From an uncultured Bacteroidota bacterium (GTDB lineage: Bacteria; Bacteroidota; Bacteroidia; Chitinophagales; Chitinophagaceae), in the NCBI GenBank assembly GCA_946479615.1, contig CAMLGR010000059.1, forward strand, positions 1 to 25,389: a stretch of 25,389 nucleotides of DNA. The letters are read 5' to 3'. Position 1 is the stretch's first letter; every line of letters starts with the position of its first letter. This document shows positions 9,099 to 17,788 of the stretch, in pieces. Below the pieces are notes generated by a model, which saw only the letters and a list, made by a program, of their open reading frames with translations, ran no database searches and was not told the origin of the DNA. The translations under genes were made by a program, and so were the position numbers.

Positions 9099-10382
9099 AT
9101 GAATAGAATAATCACCATGCTGCTGCTGACATTGATCGTCACGAATCTTTCTGCACAAAAAACCTATATCTGGTGCGGCGTTCTGATCGATGGAATTTCG
9201 GATGAACCCAAAAAGAATATGACCATTGTCATTGAGAAAAATAAGATCAGTTCGATCGAGAATGGCTTCTCTGCTGCCGGTAAAACCGATGCAGTGATCG
9301 ATCTGAAAACAAAAACGGTAACGCCGGGATGGATCGATATGCATGTGCACCTCGAAGAAGAAACAAACCCGAACCGTTATCTCCAGGAATTCACGATGAA
9401 CCCTGCCGATTATGCGTTCCAGGCCGTTACTTTTTCTGAAGTGACCCTGATGGCTGGTTTTACTACGGTACGCGATCTCGGTGGCAGCGGCGTTAATATA
9501 TCCTTGCGGAATGCGATCAATAAAGGATTGATCAAAGGCCCGCGGATTTTTACTGCCGGTAAAGCCATCGCTACTACCGGCGGTCATGCCGACCCGACGA
9601 ATGGATACCGGGCCGACCTGATGGGTGATCCCGGTCCTGAACAGGCAGTTGTCAACGGACCTGATGATTGCCGCAAAGCCGTGCGCCAGCGATATAAAGA
9701 AGGTTCAGACCTGATCAAGATAACGGCCACCGGCGGTGTATTGAGTGTTGCAAAAAGCAGCAGCAACCCTCAGTTTACTGAAGAAGAAATAAAAACGATA
9801 GTGGAAACAGCCAAGGATTATGGATTCAGGGTTGCCGTACACGCACATGGTGCAGAAGGAATGAAAAGAGCGATCCGCGCGGGTGTGAACTCGATCGAAC
9901 ACGGTACTTATATGGATGATGAAGCCATTGCCTTATTCAAACAATACGGTACCTGGTATGTACCTACGCTTACAGCCGGATCGGCTGTTGCCGATTCTGC
10001 TAAAATACCAGGCTACTACCCTGCACTGGTTACTCCCAAAGCACTCGAGATCGGACCAAAGATCAAAAGTACGTTTGCGAAAGCTTATAAAGCAGGGGTG
10101 AAAATCGCGTTTGGCACCGATGCGGGTGTTTATAAACATGGCATGAACTGGCTGGAATTTGGTTTTATGATCGAAGCGGGTATGAAACCTATGGATGCTA
10201 TTAAATCTGCTACGATCAGTGCGGCCGATCTGCTGGGAATGAAAGATCAGTTAGGCAGTCTGGAAGCCGGCAAACTTGCTGATATAGTCGCCGTCGATGG
10301 CGATCCGCTGAAAGATGCAAAGGTGTTTGGGAAGGTGGTGTTTGTAATGAAAGAAGGCACTATTTATAAGAATCAGAAATAA
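9099..10382 (+). CDS. Exported metal-dependent amidohydrolase, probable Xaa-Pro/Xaa-Arg dipeptidase type
   Basis: A 427-residue amidohydrolase-superfamily enzyme. From the ATG at 9099 it has a signal peptide (MNRIITMLLLTLIVTNLSAQ), so it acts outside the cytoplasm; the upstream ATG at 9057 would add 14 basic residues and is less likely. Metal-site motifs of the TIM barrel are visible: HVH (82-84), the probable carboxylated lysine K207 in LIKITATGG, HAH (248-250), H268 in IEHGT, and D341 in GTDAG. The C-terminal SLEAGKLADIVAVDGDPL is typical of the imidazolonepropionase-like branch, which includes secreted Xaa-Pro and Xaa-Arg dipeptidases. The exact substrate is not readable. It converges on proC across a hairpin. 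Confidence 0.88.
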   Translation: MNRIITMLLLTLIVTNLSAQKTYIWCGVLIDGISDEPKKNMTIVIEKNKISSIENGFSAAGKTDAVIDLKTKTVTPGWIDMHVHLEEETNPNRYLQEFTMNPADYAFQAVTFSEVTLMAGFTTVRDLGGSGVNISLRNAINKGLIKGPRIFTAGKAIATTGGHADPTNGYRADLMGDPGPEQAVVNGPDDCRKAVRQRYKEGSDLIKITATGGVLSVAKSSSNPQFTEEEIKTIVETAKDYGFRVAVHAHGAEGMKRAIRAGVNSIEHGTYMDDEAIALFKQYGTWYVPTLTAGSAVADSAKIPGYYPALVTPKALEIGPKIKSTFAKAYKAGVKIAFGTDAGVYKHGMNWLEFGFMIEAGMKPMDAIKSATISAADLLGMKDQLGSLEAGKLADIVAVDGDPLKDAKVFGKVVFVMKEGTIYKNQK

Positions 10383-10390
10383 TAAATAAA

Positions 10391-10446
10391 GAATAAGGAA
10401 TGAGAAAGTCACAGCTTTCGATATGTAACTTTTTCATTCCTTATTC
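10391..10446. terminator. Bidirectional terminator between the amidohydrolase gene and proC
   Basis: The arms 10391-10408 and 10429-10446 pair over 18 bp with one mismatch (a possible G-U) around a 20-nt loop. They consist of repeated ATTCCTT/AAGGAAT units. The position, just after one stop and 25 bp from the other, suits a shared terminator for convergent genes. Confidence 0.6.
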
Positions 10447-10471
10447 CTTATTCTTCATTTCTTATTTCCGA

Positions 10472-11266
10472 TCAGTCTTTCGCAATCTTCTTATAACTCG
10501 CCACAATTCCCCTGATGAGGGAAGAACTGAAACCGCGGTGTTCCATTTCGTTGAGGCCAGCGATGGTGCAGCCTTTAGGAGTTGTTACTTTATCGATCTC
10601 CTGTTCGGGATGCGATCCTTTTTCCAGTAATAATTCAGCAGCGCCTTTCACTGTTTGTGCAGCTATGAGTGAAGCCGTCGCTGCATCGAAGCCGATTTCA
10701 ATACCACCCTGGATATTGGCGCGGATATAGCGCATTGCATAGGCCGTTCCGCAGGCACCAAGTATGGTCGCTGCATCCATTAATTTTTCATCGATCGTTA
10801 CTACTTTACCTACAGTACTGAAAAGATCGTTTACATATTTTACATCATCTGCTTCTGCATAACGATTACAGATACAGGTCATGCTTTGCTGGATCGCGAT
10901 AGCTGTATTAGGCATGGCGCGGAACAACGGCAGCTTTTTTCCAACTACCTGTTCCATCTCCATGATCAGTGCGCCGGTAACCACCGAGATCAATATCTTA
11001 TCCTGTGTCAGTTCTTTTTTAATACCTGCGAGTACATCAGCTACCTGGAAGGGTTTTACAGCAACAACAATAACCTCGCTGCTTTTTACCGCTGCATTAT
11101 TATCAGCAGTGATTGTCACTCCTTTCTTTTTCAGATCGGCGAGTGTAGCTGTATTTCTTTTGGTAATAACGAGTTCGGTTGCTTTACTGAATTTACTTTT
11201 TAATAACCCCTCTGCTATGGCAGTGCCCAGGTTACCGCCCCCGATGATGGCGATTTTCTTGCCCAT
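10472..11266 (-). CDS. proC: Pyrroline-5-carboxylate reductase
   Basis: ProC carries out the last step of proline synthesis, reduction of pyrroline-5-carboxylate. From the ATG at 11266 it has 264 residues, the normal family length. The Rossmann loop IGGGNLGTA (8-16) lies directly after the start. AVKP (69-72), RAMPN (116-120) and the signature VTTPKGCTIAGL (227-238) in the dimerising C-terminal helical domain are all present. The frame stays open to an ATG at 11335, but this would put 23 odd residues before the nucleotide-binding strand and would place the likely promoter inside the gene. Confidence 0.96.
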   Translation of the reverse strand: MGKKIAIIGGGNLGTAIAEGLLKSKFSKATELVITKRNTATLADLKKKGVTITADNNAAVKSSEVIVVAVKPFQVADVLAGIKKELTQDKILISVVTGALIMEMEQVVGKKLPLFRAMPNTAIAIQQSMTCICNRYAEADDVKYVNDLFSTVGKVVTIDEKLMDAATILGACGTAYAMRYIRANIQGGIEIGFDAATASLIAAQTVKGAAELLLEKGSHPEQEIDKVTTPKGCTIAGLNEMEHRGFSSSLIRGIVASYKKIAKD

Positions 11267-11281
11267 TGAAGTTTGTTTTGC

Positions 11282-11289
11282 TAAAGATA
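11282..11289 (-). promoter_or_regulatory. Weak -7 element of proC
   Basis: The minus strand reads TATCTTTA followed by GC, one mismatch from TAnnTTTG, 16 bp before the proC ATG. No -33 box was found. Confidence 0.35.
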
Positions 11290-11370
11290 CGATGTAGCGG
11301 GCAGTTGACACGGTTTGCAGATTCACCATTGGCATTTTGCCACAGATACATCCGTGGCATTCTCAGCAGG

Positions 11371-11487
11371 AAGAATAGAACACGGATAGATGTGGATGGA
11401 CGGAGTTAAATGGATTTTAGATATTTCATTTACCAGGCTCTATCCACATAATATCCGTCCATCCACATCTATCCGTGTTCTATTCTT
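11371..11487. repeat. 34-bp perfect inverted repeat with CACGGAT-like units
   Basis: The arms 11371-11404 and 11454-11487 are exact reverse complements over 34 bp, separated by a 49-nt A/T-rich spacer. The arms contain CACGGATAGATGTGGATGGA-type units, and a shorter related word (CCACAGATACATCCGTGG) lies just before, at 11340-11357. It occupies the 347-bp gap between the proC start and the purL stop, which otherwise holds only the terminator at 11555-11592. It could be a transcript hairpin or a small mobile palindrome; I see no coding content. Confidence 0.75.
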
Positions 11488-11554
11488 CTGATAACAATAT
11501 CTGTCATAGACTAACATTCGTTGTGCAACAACGCAACCGATGGCCTGACCTGAA

Positions 11555-11592
11555 ATTCAAAAGGATTACTACAGTAGTAATCCTTTTTGAAT
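11555..11592 (-). terminator. Terminator of purL
   Basis: A 17/18-nt stem with one bulged base closes the 3-nt loop CAG. The arms are 11555-11571 and 11575-11592, with the core AGGATTACTA/TAGTAATCCT. On the minus strand the run AAAAAGG precedes the core and CCTTTTGAAT follows it, 22 bp after the purL stop, as expected for an intrinsic terminator. Confidence 0.75.
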
Positions 11593-11613
11593 ATTGACTT
11601 TTGAATTTTGACT

Positions 11614-13845
11614 CTATAAGGAGCTTAACGCCGCACCTGCTTTCTCCTTAGACAGGTACTCCCCTATTGCATCATCATATTTTTCTTTCCACCAGTCGAT
11701 GGTTCCCCAGAAATCGCCATCCACTACCATTTCACCGGTGGAGACAACACCAATTTTTTCAAACGGGAAATCGCCCAGCGCTTTTTCAAATTCTTTTACC
11801 TTCTCAATCGCCACACTCACGAGTACACGGCTCTGGCTCTCGCCAAATAACCAGGCATCTTTGCGGCAACTGATATTACTGATGATGGAAAATCCAAGCT
11901 CACGGTTAAACCCGCTTTCACACAACGTAACAAATAATCCGCCTTCGCTCACATCATGTGCAGATTCCAGCAGTCGCTGGCCGATCAGGCCGGCTACCAT
12001 TTGCTGTAACCTGAATTCATCTTCCAGTTCGAACTGTGGAACCGGGGAATATTTTACGTTCCTGATATTGTGCAGGTATTCGGAACAGTTAATATCATTA
12101 TGCGACTGACCCAGGAGATAAAGCACATCGCCTTCTTCCCTGAAATGCAGCGTCATTTTATTTTCAACATTCTCCAGCAATCCTACCATGCCGATCGTGG
12201 GAGTAGGGTAAACAGGTCCGTCGGGGTTCTGGTTATAAAAACTAACATTACCACCTGTGACCGGTGTCTCAAATTTGCGGCAGGCCTCTCCCATTCCTTT
12301 GATCGCATGTACGAACTGGTAGTATACTTCAGGATCGTAAGGATTACCAAAATTGAGGCAGTTGGTAACACCTAATGGCTGTCCGCCACTGCAAACAATA
12401 TTACGGGCCGCTTCACTGACAGCGATCATCGTTCCTTTGCAGGGATCGGCATACACATAACGGCTGTTACAATCCGTTGTAACGGCAATTCCTTTTGTAG
12501 TTCCTTTTACCAGTACTATTGCCGCATCTGAAGGATCGTTGGTAGAGGCATTGACCGTTCCCACCATGCTATCGTATTGCGTATAGATCCAGCGCTTGGA
12601 AGCGATGGAAGGAAGCTGTATTATTTTTTCTGCTACCGATTTAAGGTCGGTTGGTTCAGGAACAGAAGCGATAGAGAATTTCTTTATCTCTGCGAAGTAA
12701 GCAGGCTCTTTATATTCTCTATCGTATTGCGGAGCACCGCCACCAAGTACCAGGTCGTACGCTGGTAATTCAGCTTCAAGCTCTCCGTTCATGTAGAACT
12801 TCAATAATCCATCGTTGGTGACTTCACCGATCACAGAGCAAGGAAGGTCCCATTTCTCAAAAACACTTTCCACTTCTTTCTCTCTTCCTTTTTCGGCAAC
12901 CAGCAGCATGCGTTCCTGGCTTTCACTGAGCAGGAGTTCCCATGCTTTCATATTCTTTTGACGCGTTGGCACTTTATCGAGGTCGATGCGCATTCCGACT
13001 TCTCCTTTGGCACTCATTTCTGAAGTGGAGCAGATAATACCTGCCGCTCCCATATCCTGCATACCTACAATGGCGCCGGTCTGCATGACTTCCAGGCAGG
13101 CTTCGAGTAGTTTCTTTTCCTGGAACGGATCACCTACCTGTACGGCCGGCAGATCCTGTGTACTCTCCGCTGTGATATCGGCAGAGGCAAACGAAGCGCC
13201 ACCGATACCATCTTTACCGGTAGCACTGCCAACGAACATCACCGGGTTTCCTTCTCCTTTCGCAGTGGCAGATACCGTTTCACCGGCTTTGACAATGCCC
13301 ACGCTCATGGCATTTACAAGCGGGTTGGTATGATAACAGTTATCAAAATAAATTTCACCTCCCACAGTAGGCACACCAAAGCAATTGCCATAATGCCCGA
13401 TGCCATGTACGATACCGGATAAAAGATGTTGTGTCTTATCTTCTTCAAGATTGCCAAACCGGAGTGAGTTAAGGGCTGCAATAGGCCTTGCGCCCATGGT
13501 GAATATATCGCGGTGAATACCTCCTACACCGGTAGCAGCGCCCTGGAACGGTTCGATCGCGGAGGGATGATTATGTGATTCGATCTTAAAGACTACACCG
13601 AGCCCGTCGCCGATATCCATGAGACCGGCATTTTCCTCACCGGCTTTGACGAGCATGCGTCCGCCTTCACGCGGAAGGGTTTTCAGCCATTTAATAGAAT
13701 TTTTATAACTGCAATGTTCGCTCCACATGGCTGAAAATGAACAGAGCTCATTGAAATTCGGTATACGGCCCAGCTTTTTTTTGATCAGTTCAAATTCTTC
13801 TTCTGTCAGGCGTAGCTGCTGCGCCGTCTTTAGGGTTACCTCCAT
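11614..13845 (-). CDS. purL: Phosphoribosylformylglycinamidine synthase subunit PurL
   Basis: PurL converts FGAR to FGAM in purine synthesis with ATP and ammonia from glutamine. The 743 residues correspond to the short form that works with separate PurQ and PurS; neither is in this window. Visible motifs are WSEHCSYKNS (41-50) with the catalytic histidine H44, the ATP and metal-binding run from S90 through HNHPSAIEPF to G109, DMGAAGI in the middle, GGNVSF, and AHDVSEGG near the C-terminus. The start MEVTLKTAQQ gives the usual N-terminal length. It is a single gene with its own promoter and hairpin terminator. Confidence 0.96.
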   Translation of the reverse strand: MEVTLKTAQQLRLTEEEFELIKKKLGRIPNFNELCSFSAMWSEHCSYKNSIKWLKTLPREGGRMLVKAGEENAGLMDIGDGLGVVFKIESHNHPSAIEPFQGAATGVGGIHRDIFTMGARPIAALNSLRFGNLEEDKTQHLLSGIVHGIGHYGNCFGVPTVGGEIYFDNCYHTNPLVNAMSVGIVKAGETVSATAKGEGNPVMFVGSATGKDGIGGASFASADITAESTQDLPAVQVGDPFQEKKLLEACLEVMQTGAIVGMQDMGAAGIICSTSEMSAKGEVGMRIDLDKVPTRQKNMKAWELLLSESQERMLLVAEKGREKEVESVFEKWDLPCSVIGEVTNDGLLKFYMNGELEAELPAYDLVLGGGAPQYDREYKEPAYFAEIKKFSIASVPEPTDLKSVAEKIIQLPSIASKRWIYTQYDSMVGTVNASTNDPSDAAIVLVKGTTKGIAVTTDCNSRYVYADPCKGTMIAVSEAARNIVCSGGQPLGVTNCLNFGNPYDPEVYYQFVHAIKGMGEACRKFETPVTGGNVSFYNQNPDGPVYPTPTIGMVGLLENVENKMTLHFREEGDVLYLLGQSHNDINCSEYLHNIRNVKYSPVPQFELEDEFRLQQMVAGLIGQRLLESAHDVSEGGLFVTLCESGFNRELGFSIISNISCRKDAWLFGESQSRVLVSVAIEKVKEFEKALGDFPFEKIGVVSTGEMVVDGDFWGTIDWWKEKYDDAIGEYLSKEKAGAALSSL

Positions 13846-13876
13846 GAATAAATTGTAAGGGTGAAAAAGTAAGGGG

Positions 13877-13884
13877 CGAAGGTA
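13877..13884 (-). promoter_or_regulatory. Putative -7 element of purL
   Basis: The minus strand reads TACCTTCG in CCTACCTTCGCCCC, one mismatch from TAnnTTTG but close to the extended word CCTATCTTTGCCGC seen elsewhere in the window. A TTG lies about 23 bp upstream. It would give a leader of about 25 nt. Confidence 0.4.
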
Positions 13885-13941
13885 GGAAATTCCAGCCTTG
13901 CAGTTGACAACCGGCAGCCAGTTGTTGATAATTGTTAATTA

Positions 13942-14045
13942 CCTATGTGTGTATTCCTATGTACCTATGTGCCTATGTGGTAAAAAAAGCTGACTGGCGT
14001 AATTCACCACATAGGCACATAGGTACATAGAAATACACACATAGG
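13942..14045. repeat. CACATAGG-unit inverted repeat, copy 3 (40-bp arms)
   Basis: The arms 13942-13981 and 14006-14045 pair over 40 bp with a single mismatch and a 24-nt spacer. Each arm is a run of variant CCTATGTG units. It lies between the divergent purL and membrane-protein genes, so it does not sit at a transcript end. The right arm ends six bases before the putative -7 box at 14052. It shares units and the outer ACCACATAGG/CCTATGTGGT ends with copy 2. Confidence 0.85.
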
Positions 14046-14051
14046 GTTTAC

Positions 14052-14059
14052 TATATTTG
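14052..14059 (+). promoter_or_regulatory. Putative -7 element of the membrane-protein gene
   Basis: TATATTTG is an exact TAnnTTTG match, 21 bp before the TTG start at 14080. Any -33 contact would fall within the right arm of the inverted repeat, so the repeat may influence this promoter. Confidence 0.45.
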
Positions 14060-14079
14060 TCAGATTAAACCCCTGCCGT

Positions 14080-15387
14080 TTGGATTACCTGCTTTTTGCT
14101 GCCTATCTTGTATTCTTTGCCTGGCTTATTACCAAAACAAAGTTTTTTACCGTTTCCGGCCTGAGCAATTCACAACTGATCATTATCTTTTTATTAAAAG
14201 TTATTGCAGGCATCTTTTATGGCTGGATGGGATTGTATTACGGCGACCTGGCGCAGATGTACGATACCTGGTCGTATCATCATCATGGCATCGTGGAATA
14301 CCAGCTACTTGGCTCCAACCCGCGGGAATATTTCACCAATCTTTTTCATAACCCCTATGAAAATGGAATACAGAATTTCTTTGGGTCGAATAATTCGTAC
14401 TGGAATGACCTGAAAGGAAATTTCTTCATCAAAACGCTTTCCCTGTTCGATGTATTCAGTTTCGGGCACTATTATATCAACGTCATTTTCTATACCTATA
14501 TCACTTTATTCGGACCGATCGCTTTGTACCGGGTGATGACCGATGTGTTTCCAAAGAGAAAACTGGTTGTATTACTATCTACTTTTTTTGTCCCTTCCTT
14601 TTTTTACTGGTCAAGTGGTATTCATAAGGAAGGATTGATCTTTGCGGGGATCAGTCTTGTTATTTATCATATCTATTTTGCGAATAAGGAAAAGAAGTTC
14701 AGCATCAAAAGAATTGCCGGTGTGCTTCTCGGGCTTTTACTATTACTGGTATTACGAAATTTCCTGATTGTAGTGATCATACCGGCTATGCTGGCCTGGT
14801 TGCTGGCCAACCGCTGGCCAAAATATTCTTTCGCCTGCTTCGCAGGAGTATACCTGTTCTTTGCCATATTATTTTTTACGCTGCGCTATATCGATCCCCG
14901 TCTCGATTTTCCACAGGCCGTCGTTAACAAGCAACAGGCATTTATTCAAATGGTAGGCAATTCGAGTATCCCTATAAAAGAATTAAAACCTACTGTGGTC
15001 AGCTTTATCAGGAATACACCACAGGCCATTACGCTTTCTGCGATACGTCCTTACCCGGCTGATATCAAACACCTGTTATCGCTGGCTGCAGCGATCGAGG
15101 TCAACCTGGTATTGTTGTTATTTATCATCTCCTTATTCTGGCATAAAAAAAGCAATGGCCACCAGCGGAATATCATCTGCTTCATACTCCTGTTCTCATT
15201 TACGCTGCTGTTGGGCATTGGCTTCAGTGTAAATAACCTGGGCGCAATTGTACGGTATCGCAGCATTATTCTTCCGCTGATCGTTGTGCTGGTAGCTACA
15301 CGGGTCGATTGGCCCCGGATCGGGTCCATATTATCTAAAGACATTATCAATAATGATAATATTGACAAATTCTCCCCAAAAAACTGA
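14080..15387 (+). CDS. Polytopic membrane protein of unknown function
   Basis: I do not recognise this 435-residue protein with certainty. About ten hydrophobic segments are visible, roughly at 2-18, 31-54, 128-148, 158-172, 181-197, 206-238, 245-262, 332-352, 362-384 and 393-408. A large soluble loop lies between the second and third segments, with Y66, D67, H71-H73 and many aromatic residues. This layout, together with the conserved-looking GIHKEG (185-190) and NLGAIVRYRSIILP near the end, recalls Wzy/EpsG-like polymerases or GT-C glycosyltransferases, but no decisive motif is present. The frame opens with TTG, since no ATG lies near the N-terminus. The gene stands alone between an inverted repeat and glnN on the same strand. 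Confidence 0.7.
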   Translation: MDYLLFAAYLVFFAWLITKTKFFTVSGLSNSQLIIIFLLKVIAGIFYGWMGLYYGDLAQMYDTWSYHHHGIVEYQLLGSNPREYFTNLFHNPYENGIQNFFGSNNSYWNDLKGNFFIKTLSLFDVFSFGHYYINVIFYTYITLFGPIALYRVMTDVFPKRKLVVLLSTFFVPSFFYWSSGIHKEGLIFAGISLVIYHIYFANKEKKFSIKRIAGVLLGLLLLLVLRNFLIVVIIPAMLAWLLANRWPKYSFACFAGVYLFFAILFFTLRYIDPRLDFPQAVVNKQQAFIQMVGNSSIPIKELKPTVVSFIRNTPQAITLSAIRPYPADIKHLLSLAAAIEVNLVLLLFIISLFWHKKSNGHQRNIICFILLFSFTLLLGIGFSVNNLGAIVRYRSIILPLIVVLVATRVDWPRIGSILSKDIINNDNIDKFSPKN

Positions 15388-15510
15388 ATAATTGATTTTT
15401 TTCTTTCAAACAGATATATTTTTTGTAAAAAATCCATGAATTATTACAAAAACAAAAAAAAATTGGAGTAACAATTCTAATTGTGTTGTTTTGCTGAAAA
15501 CTAATAATAT

Positions 15511-17700
15511 ATGTCTCTCCGTTTCAATGCCATTTCGAATATCAGCAGTTTTGCCGGATCCGAGGTAGAAGGTTCTACCAAGATCACAGGCATTTTCGGC
15601 AGCAATGTATTTACATTGAAGACTGCGCGTGAATTCCTGAGTGATGAAGCTTATAAAAGTTTGACCGCTTCTATCGGAGCAGGTCAGAAGATCGACAGGA
15701 CAGTAGCCAGCCAGATCGCTACAGGGATCAGGGCCTGGGCAGAGAGTAAAGGGGTGACACACTATACACACTGGTTTCAGCCATTGACAGGAACCACAGC
15801 TGAAAAACATGATTCTTTTTTTACATTAAAAAGCGATGGCACACCGATCGAGCAATTCGATGGTGATGCATTGATACAACAGGAACCCGATGCGTCTTCT
15901 TTCCCGAGTGGTGGCTTACGCGCTACTTTCGAGGCAAGAGGATATACTGCCTGGGATCCTTCTTCACCTGCCTTTATCCTGGCCATCGGACAGGGTAAAA
16001 CACTTTGCATTCCTACCATTTTCGTTTCCTATACCGGCGAATCGCTGGATTATAAAGCTCCTTTGCTGAAAGCGCTGGAAGCCCTGAACAAAGCAGCGGT
16101 TGATGTTTGCAATTATTTCGATAAGAATGTCAGCCATGTAACGCCAACACTCGGATGGGAACAGGAATATTTTGTAATCGATGAAGGTTTATTCAATGCG
16201 CGTCCTGACCTGGTATTATCGGGTCGTACAGTATTTGGTCATAATTCTGCCAAGAACCAGCAACTGGAAGATCATTATTTCGGATCTATCCCTGAAAGAG
16301 TATATGCATTCATGAGAGATTACGAAGCAGAATGTTATAAACTCGGCATCCCGCTGCGTACAAGACATAATGAAGTAGCGCCGGCACAGTTTGAGTGTGC
16401 GCCTATTTTCGAAGAAGTGAATTTAGCAGTCGATCATAATACCCTGCTGATGGATATCATGTCACGCGTAGCCCTTCGTCATAAGCTGCGTGTATTGTTT
16501 CATGAAAAACCATTTGCCGGCATCAACGGAAGTGGCAAGCACAACAACTGGAGCATGGCCACCGATACGGGTGTGAACCTGCTGGCTCCCGGTAAAACAC
16601 CGAAGTCGAACCTGATGTTCCTGACCTTCTTCGTCAACACGATCAAAGCCGTACATGATTATGCAGATATCTTAAGAGCATCTATCGCTTCTGCGCCCAA
16701 TGATTTCCGTTTGGGCGCCAATGAAGCACCGCCTGCTATCATTTCTGTTTTTACAGGACAATACCTGGCGAAAGTGTTACAGGATGTAAAAGAAAGAGTA
16801 TCACAAAAAATGGATGAGCAGGATGAAAGCATGCTGAAGATCGATATTCATAAAAGTATTCCTGAATTATTGCTTGATAATACTGATCGTAACAGAACTT
16901 CTCCTTTTGCCTTTACCGGTAATAAATTCGAATTCCGCGCAGTAGGCTCTACAGCAAACTGCGCCAACCCGATGACAGTATTGAATACGATCATGGCTGA
17001 AACATTGAAGCAATTCAAGAAAGATGTGGATGTATTGATCGAAAAAGGTGAAAAGAAAGAGATCGCCATCATGCACGTGATCCGCGAGTACATCGTTGCC
17101 AGCGAAAAAGTTTTATTCGAAGGCGATGGATACAGCGAAGAATGGGAAAGAGAAGCGAAGAAAAGAGGTCTTCCGAATGTTAAGACCACACCACTTGCAC
17201 TCGATGCGATGATCACAGATAAAGCGAAACATTTATTTGAAGTAAATAATGTTTACAATCATCTTGAGCTCGAAGCACGTCACGAAATTGAACTGGAAAA
17301 ATATATCAAGAAGGTACAGATCGAGAGCCGTGTAATGGGTGAACTGGCAACCAGTCATATTTTACCTGCTGCTATCCGTTACCAGACTTTGCTGGCCAGC
17401 AATATCCGTGGATTAAAGGATGCAGGTTTGAAAGAAGATGCGTATAGCAATCAAAAGCAAATTCTCGATAAGATCTCCGAGCATATCAACAAAGCCAGCG
17501 ACCTGGTAGAGAAAATGATCGAAGCCCGTAAGATCTGCAATGCGATGGATGACACCCGTACCAAGGCGATCGGCTATCAAAGCCAGGTGAAAGATGCCTT
17601 CTTCGACCAGATCCGTTATCATGTAGATAAGCTGGAACTGCTGGTAGATGATAAAGAGTGGTATCTGCCGAAATACAGGGAGTTGCTTTTCTTACGTTGA
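15511..17700 (+). CDS. glnN: Glutamine synthetase type III
   Basis: Glutamine synthetase joins ammonia and glutamate using ATP. The 729-residue length and the N-terminal pattern (RFNAISNISSFAGSEV, then THWFQPLTG near residue 88) identify the type III class typical of Bacteroidota. Active-site motifs are visible: GWEQEYF (213-219), the ATP/glutamate-binding NGSGKHNNWS (339-348), NEAPPA (404-409), and NKFEFRAVGS with NCANPMTVLN near 475-495. The start ATG follows an A-rich leader. The 123 bp upstream contain a TTG and a TGTTTTG with 20-bp spacing that could be a weak promoter; I see no clear NtrC-type or glutamine-riboswitch element. It ends in a very long hairpin shared with accC. Confidence 0.96.
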   Translation: MSLRFNAISNISSFAGSEVEGSTKITGIFGSNVFTLKTAREFLSDEAYKSLTASIGAGQKIDRTVASQIATGIRAWAESKGVTHYTHWFQPLTGTTAEKHDSFFTLKSDGTPIEQFDGDALIQQEPDASSFPSGGLRATFEARGYTAWDPSSPAFILAIGQGKTLCIPTIFVSYTGESLDYKAPLLKALEALNKAAVDVCNYFDKNVSHVTPTLGWEQEYFVIDEGLFNARPDLVLSGRTVFGHNSAKNQQLEDHYFGSIPERVYAFMRDYEAECYKLGIPLRTRHNEVAPAQFECAPIFEEVNLAVDHNTLLMDIMSRVALRHKLRVLFHEKPFAGINGSGKHNNWSMATDTGVNLLAPGKTPKSNLMFLTFFVNTIKAVHDYADILRASIASAPNDFRLGANEAPPAIISVFTGQYLAKVLQDVKERVSQKMDEQDESMLKIDIHKSIPELLLDNTDRNRTSPFAFTGNKFEFRAVGSTANCANPMTVLNTIMAETLKQFKKDVDVLIEKGEKKEIAIMHVIREYIVASEKVLFEGDGYSEEWEREAKKRGLPNVKTTPLALDAMITDKAKHLFEVNNVYNHLELEARHEIELEKYIKKVQIESRVMGELATSHILPAAIRYQTLLASNIRGLKDAGLKEDAYSNQKQILDKISEHINKASDLVEKMIEARKICNAMDDTRTKAIGYQSQVKDAFFDQIRYHVDKLELLVDDKEWYLPKYRELLFLR

Positions 17701-17703
17701 TAT

Positions 17704-17786
17704 AATTCAAAAGTAAAAAGTCAAAAATAAAAAACGCTTACTATGATAGTAAGCGTTTTTTATTTTTGACTTTTTACTTTTGAATT
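17704..17786. terminator. 83-bp perfect hairpin, bidirectional terminator between glnN and accC
   Basis: The arms 17704-17743 and 17747-17786 are identical reverse complements over all 40 bp, around a 3-nt loop (TGA). The inner part (ACGCTTACTA / TAGTAAGCGT flanked by A and T runs) is a textbook bidirectional terminator. The outer 25 bp extend it with TTTTGACTTT-like units. It starts 3 bp after the glnN stop and ends 2 bp from the accC stop, filling the whole gap. Confidence 0.9.
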
Positions 17787-17788
17787 CT

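Noticed and set aside
11267..11335. 23-codon N-terminal extension of proC
   Set aside because: ProC proteins begin directly with the Rossmann strand; the likely -7 box lies in this stretch.
15328..15357. ATATTATC...GATAATAT pairing at the 3' end of the membrane-protein gene
   Set aside because: The pairing is weak, AT-only and within coding sequence; I cannot separate it from chance.
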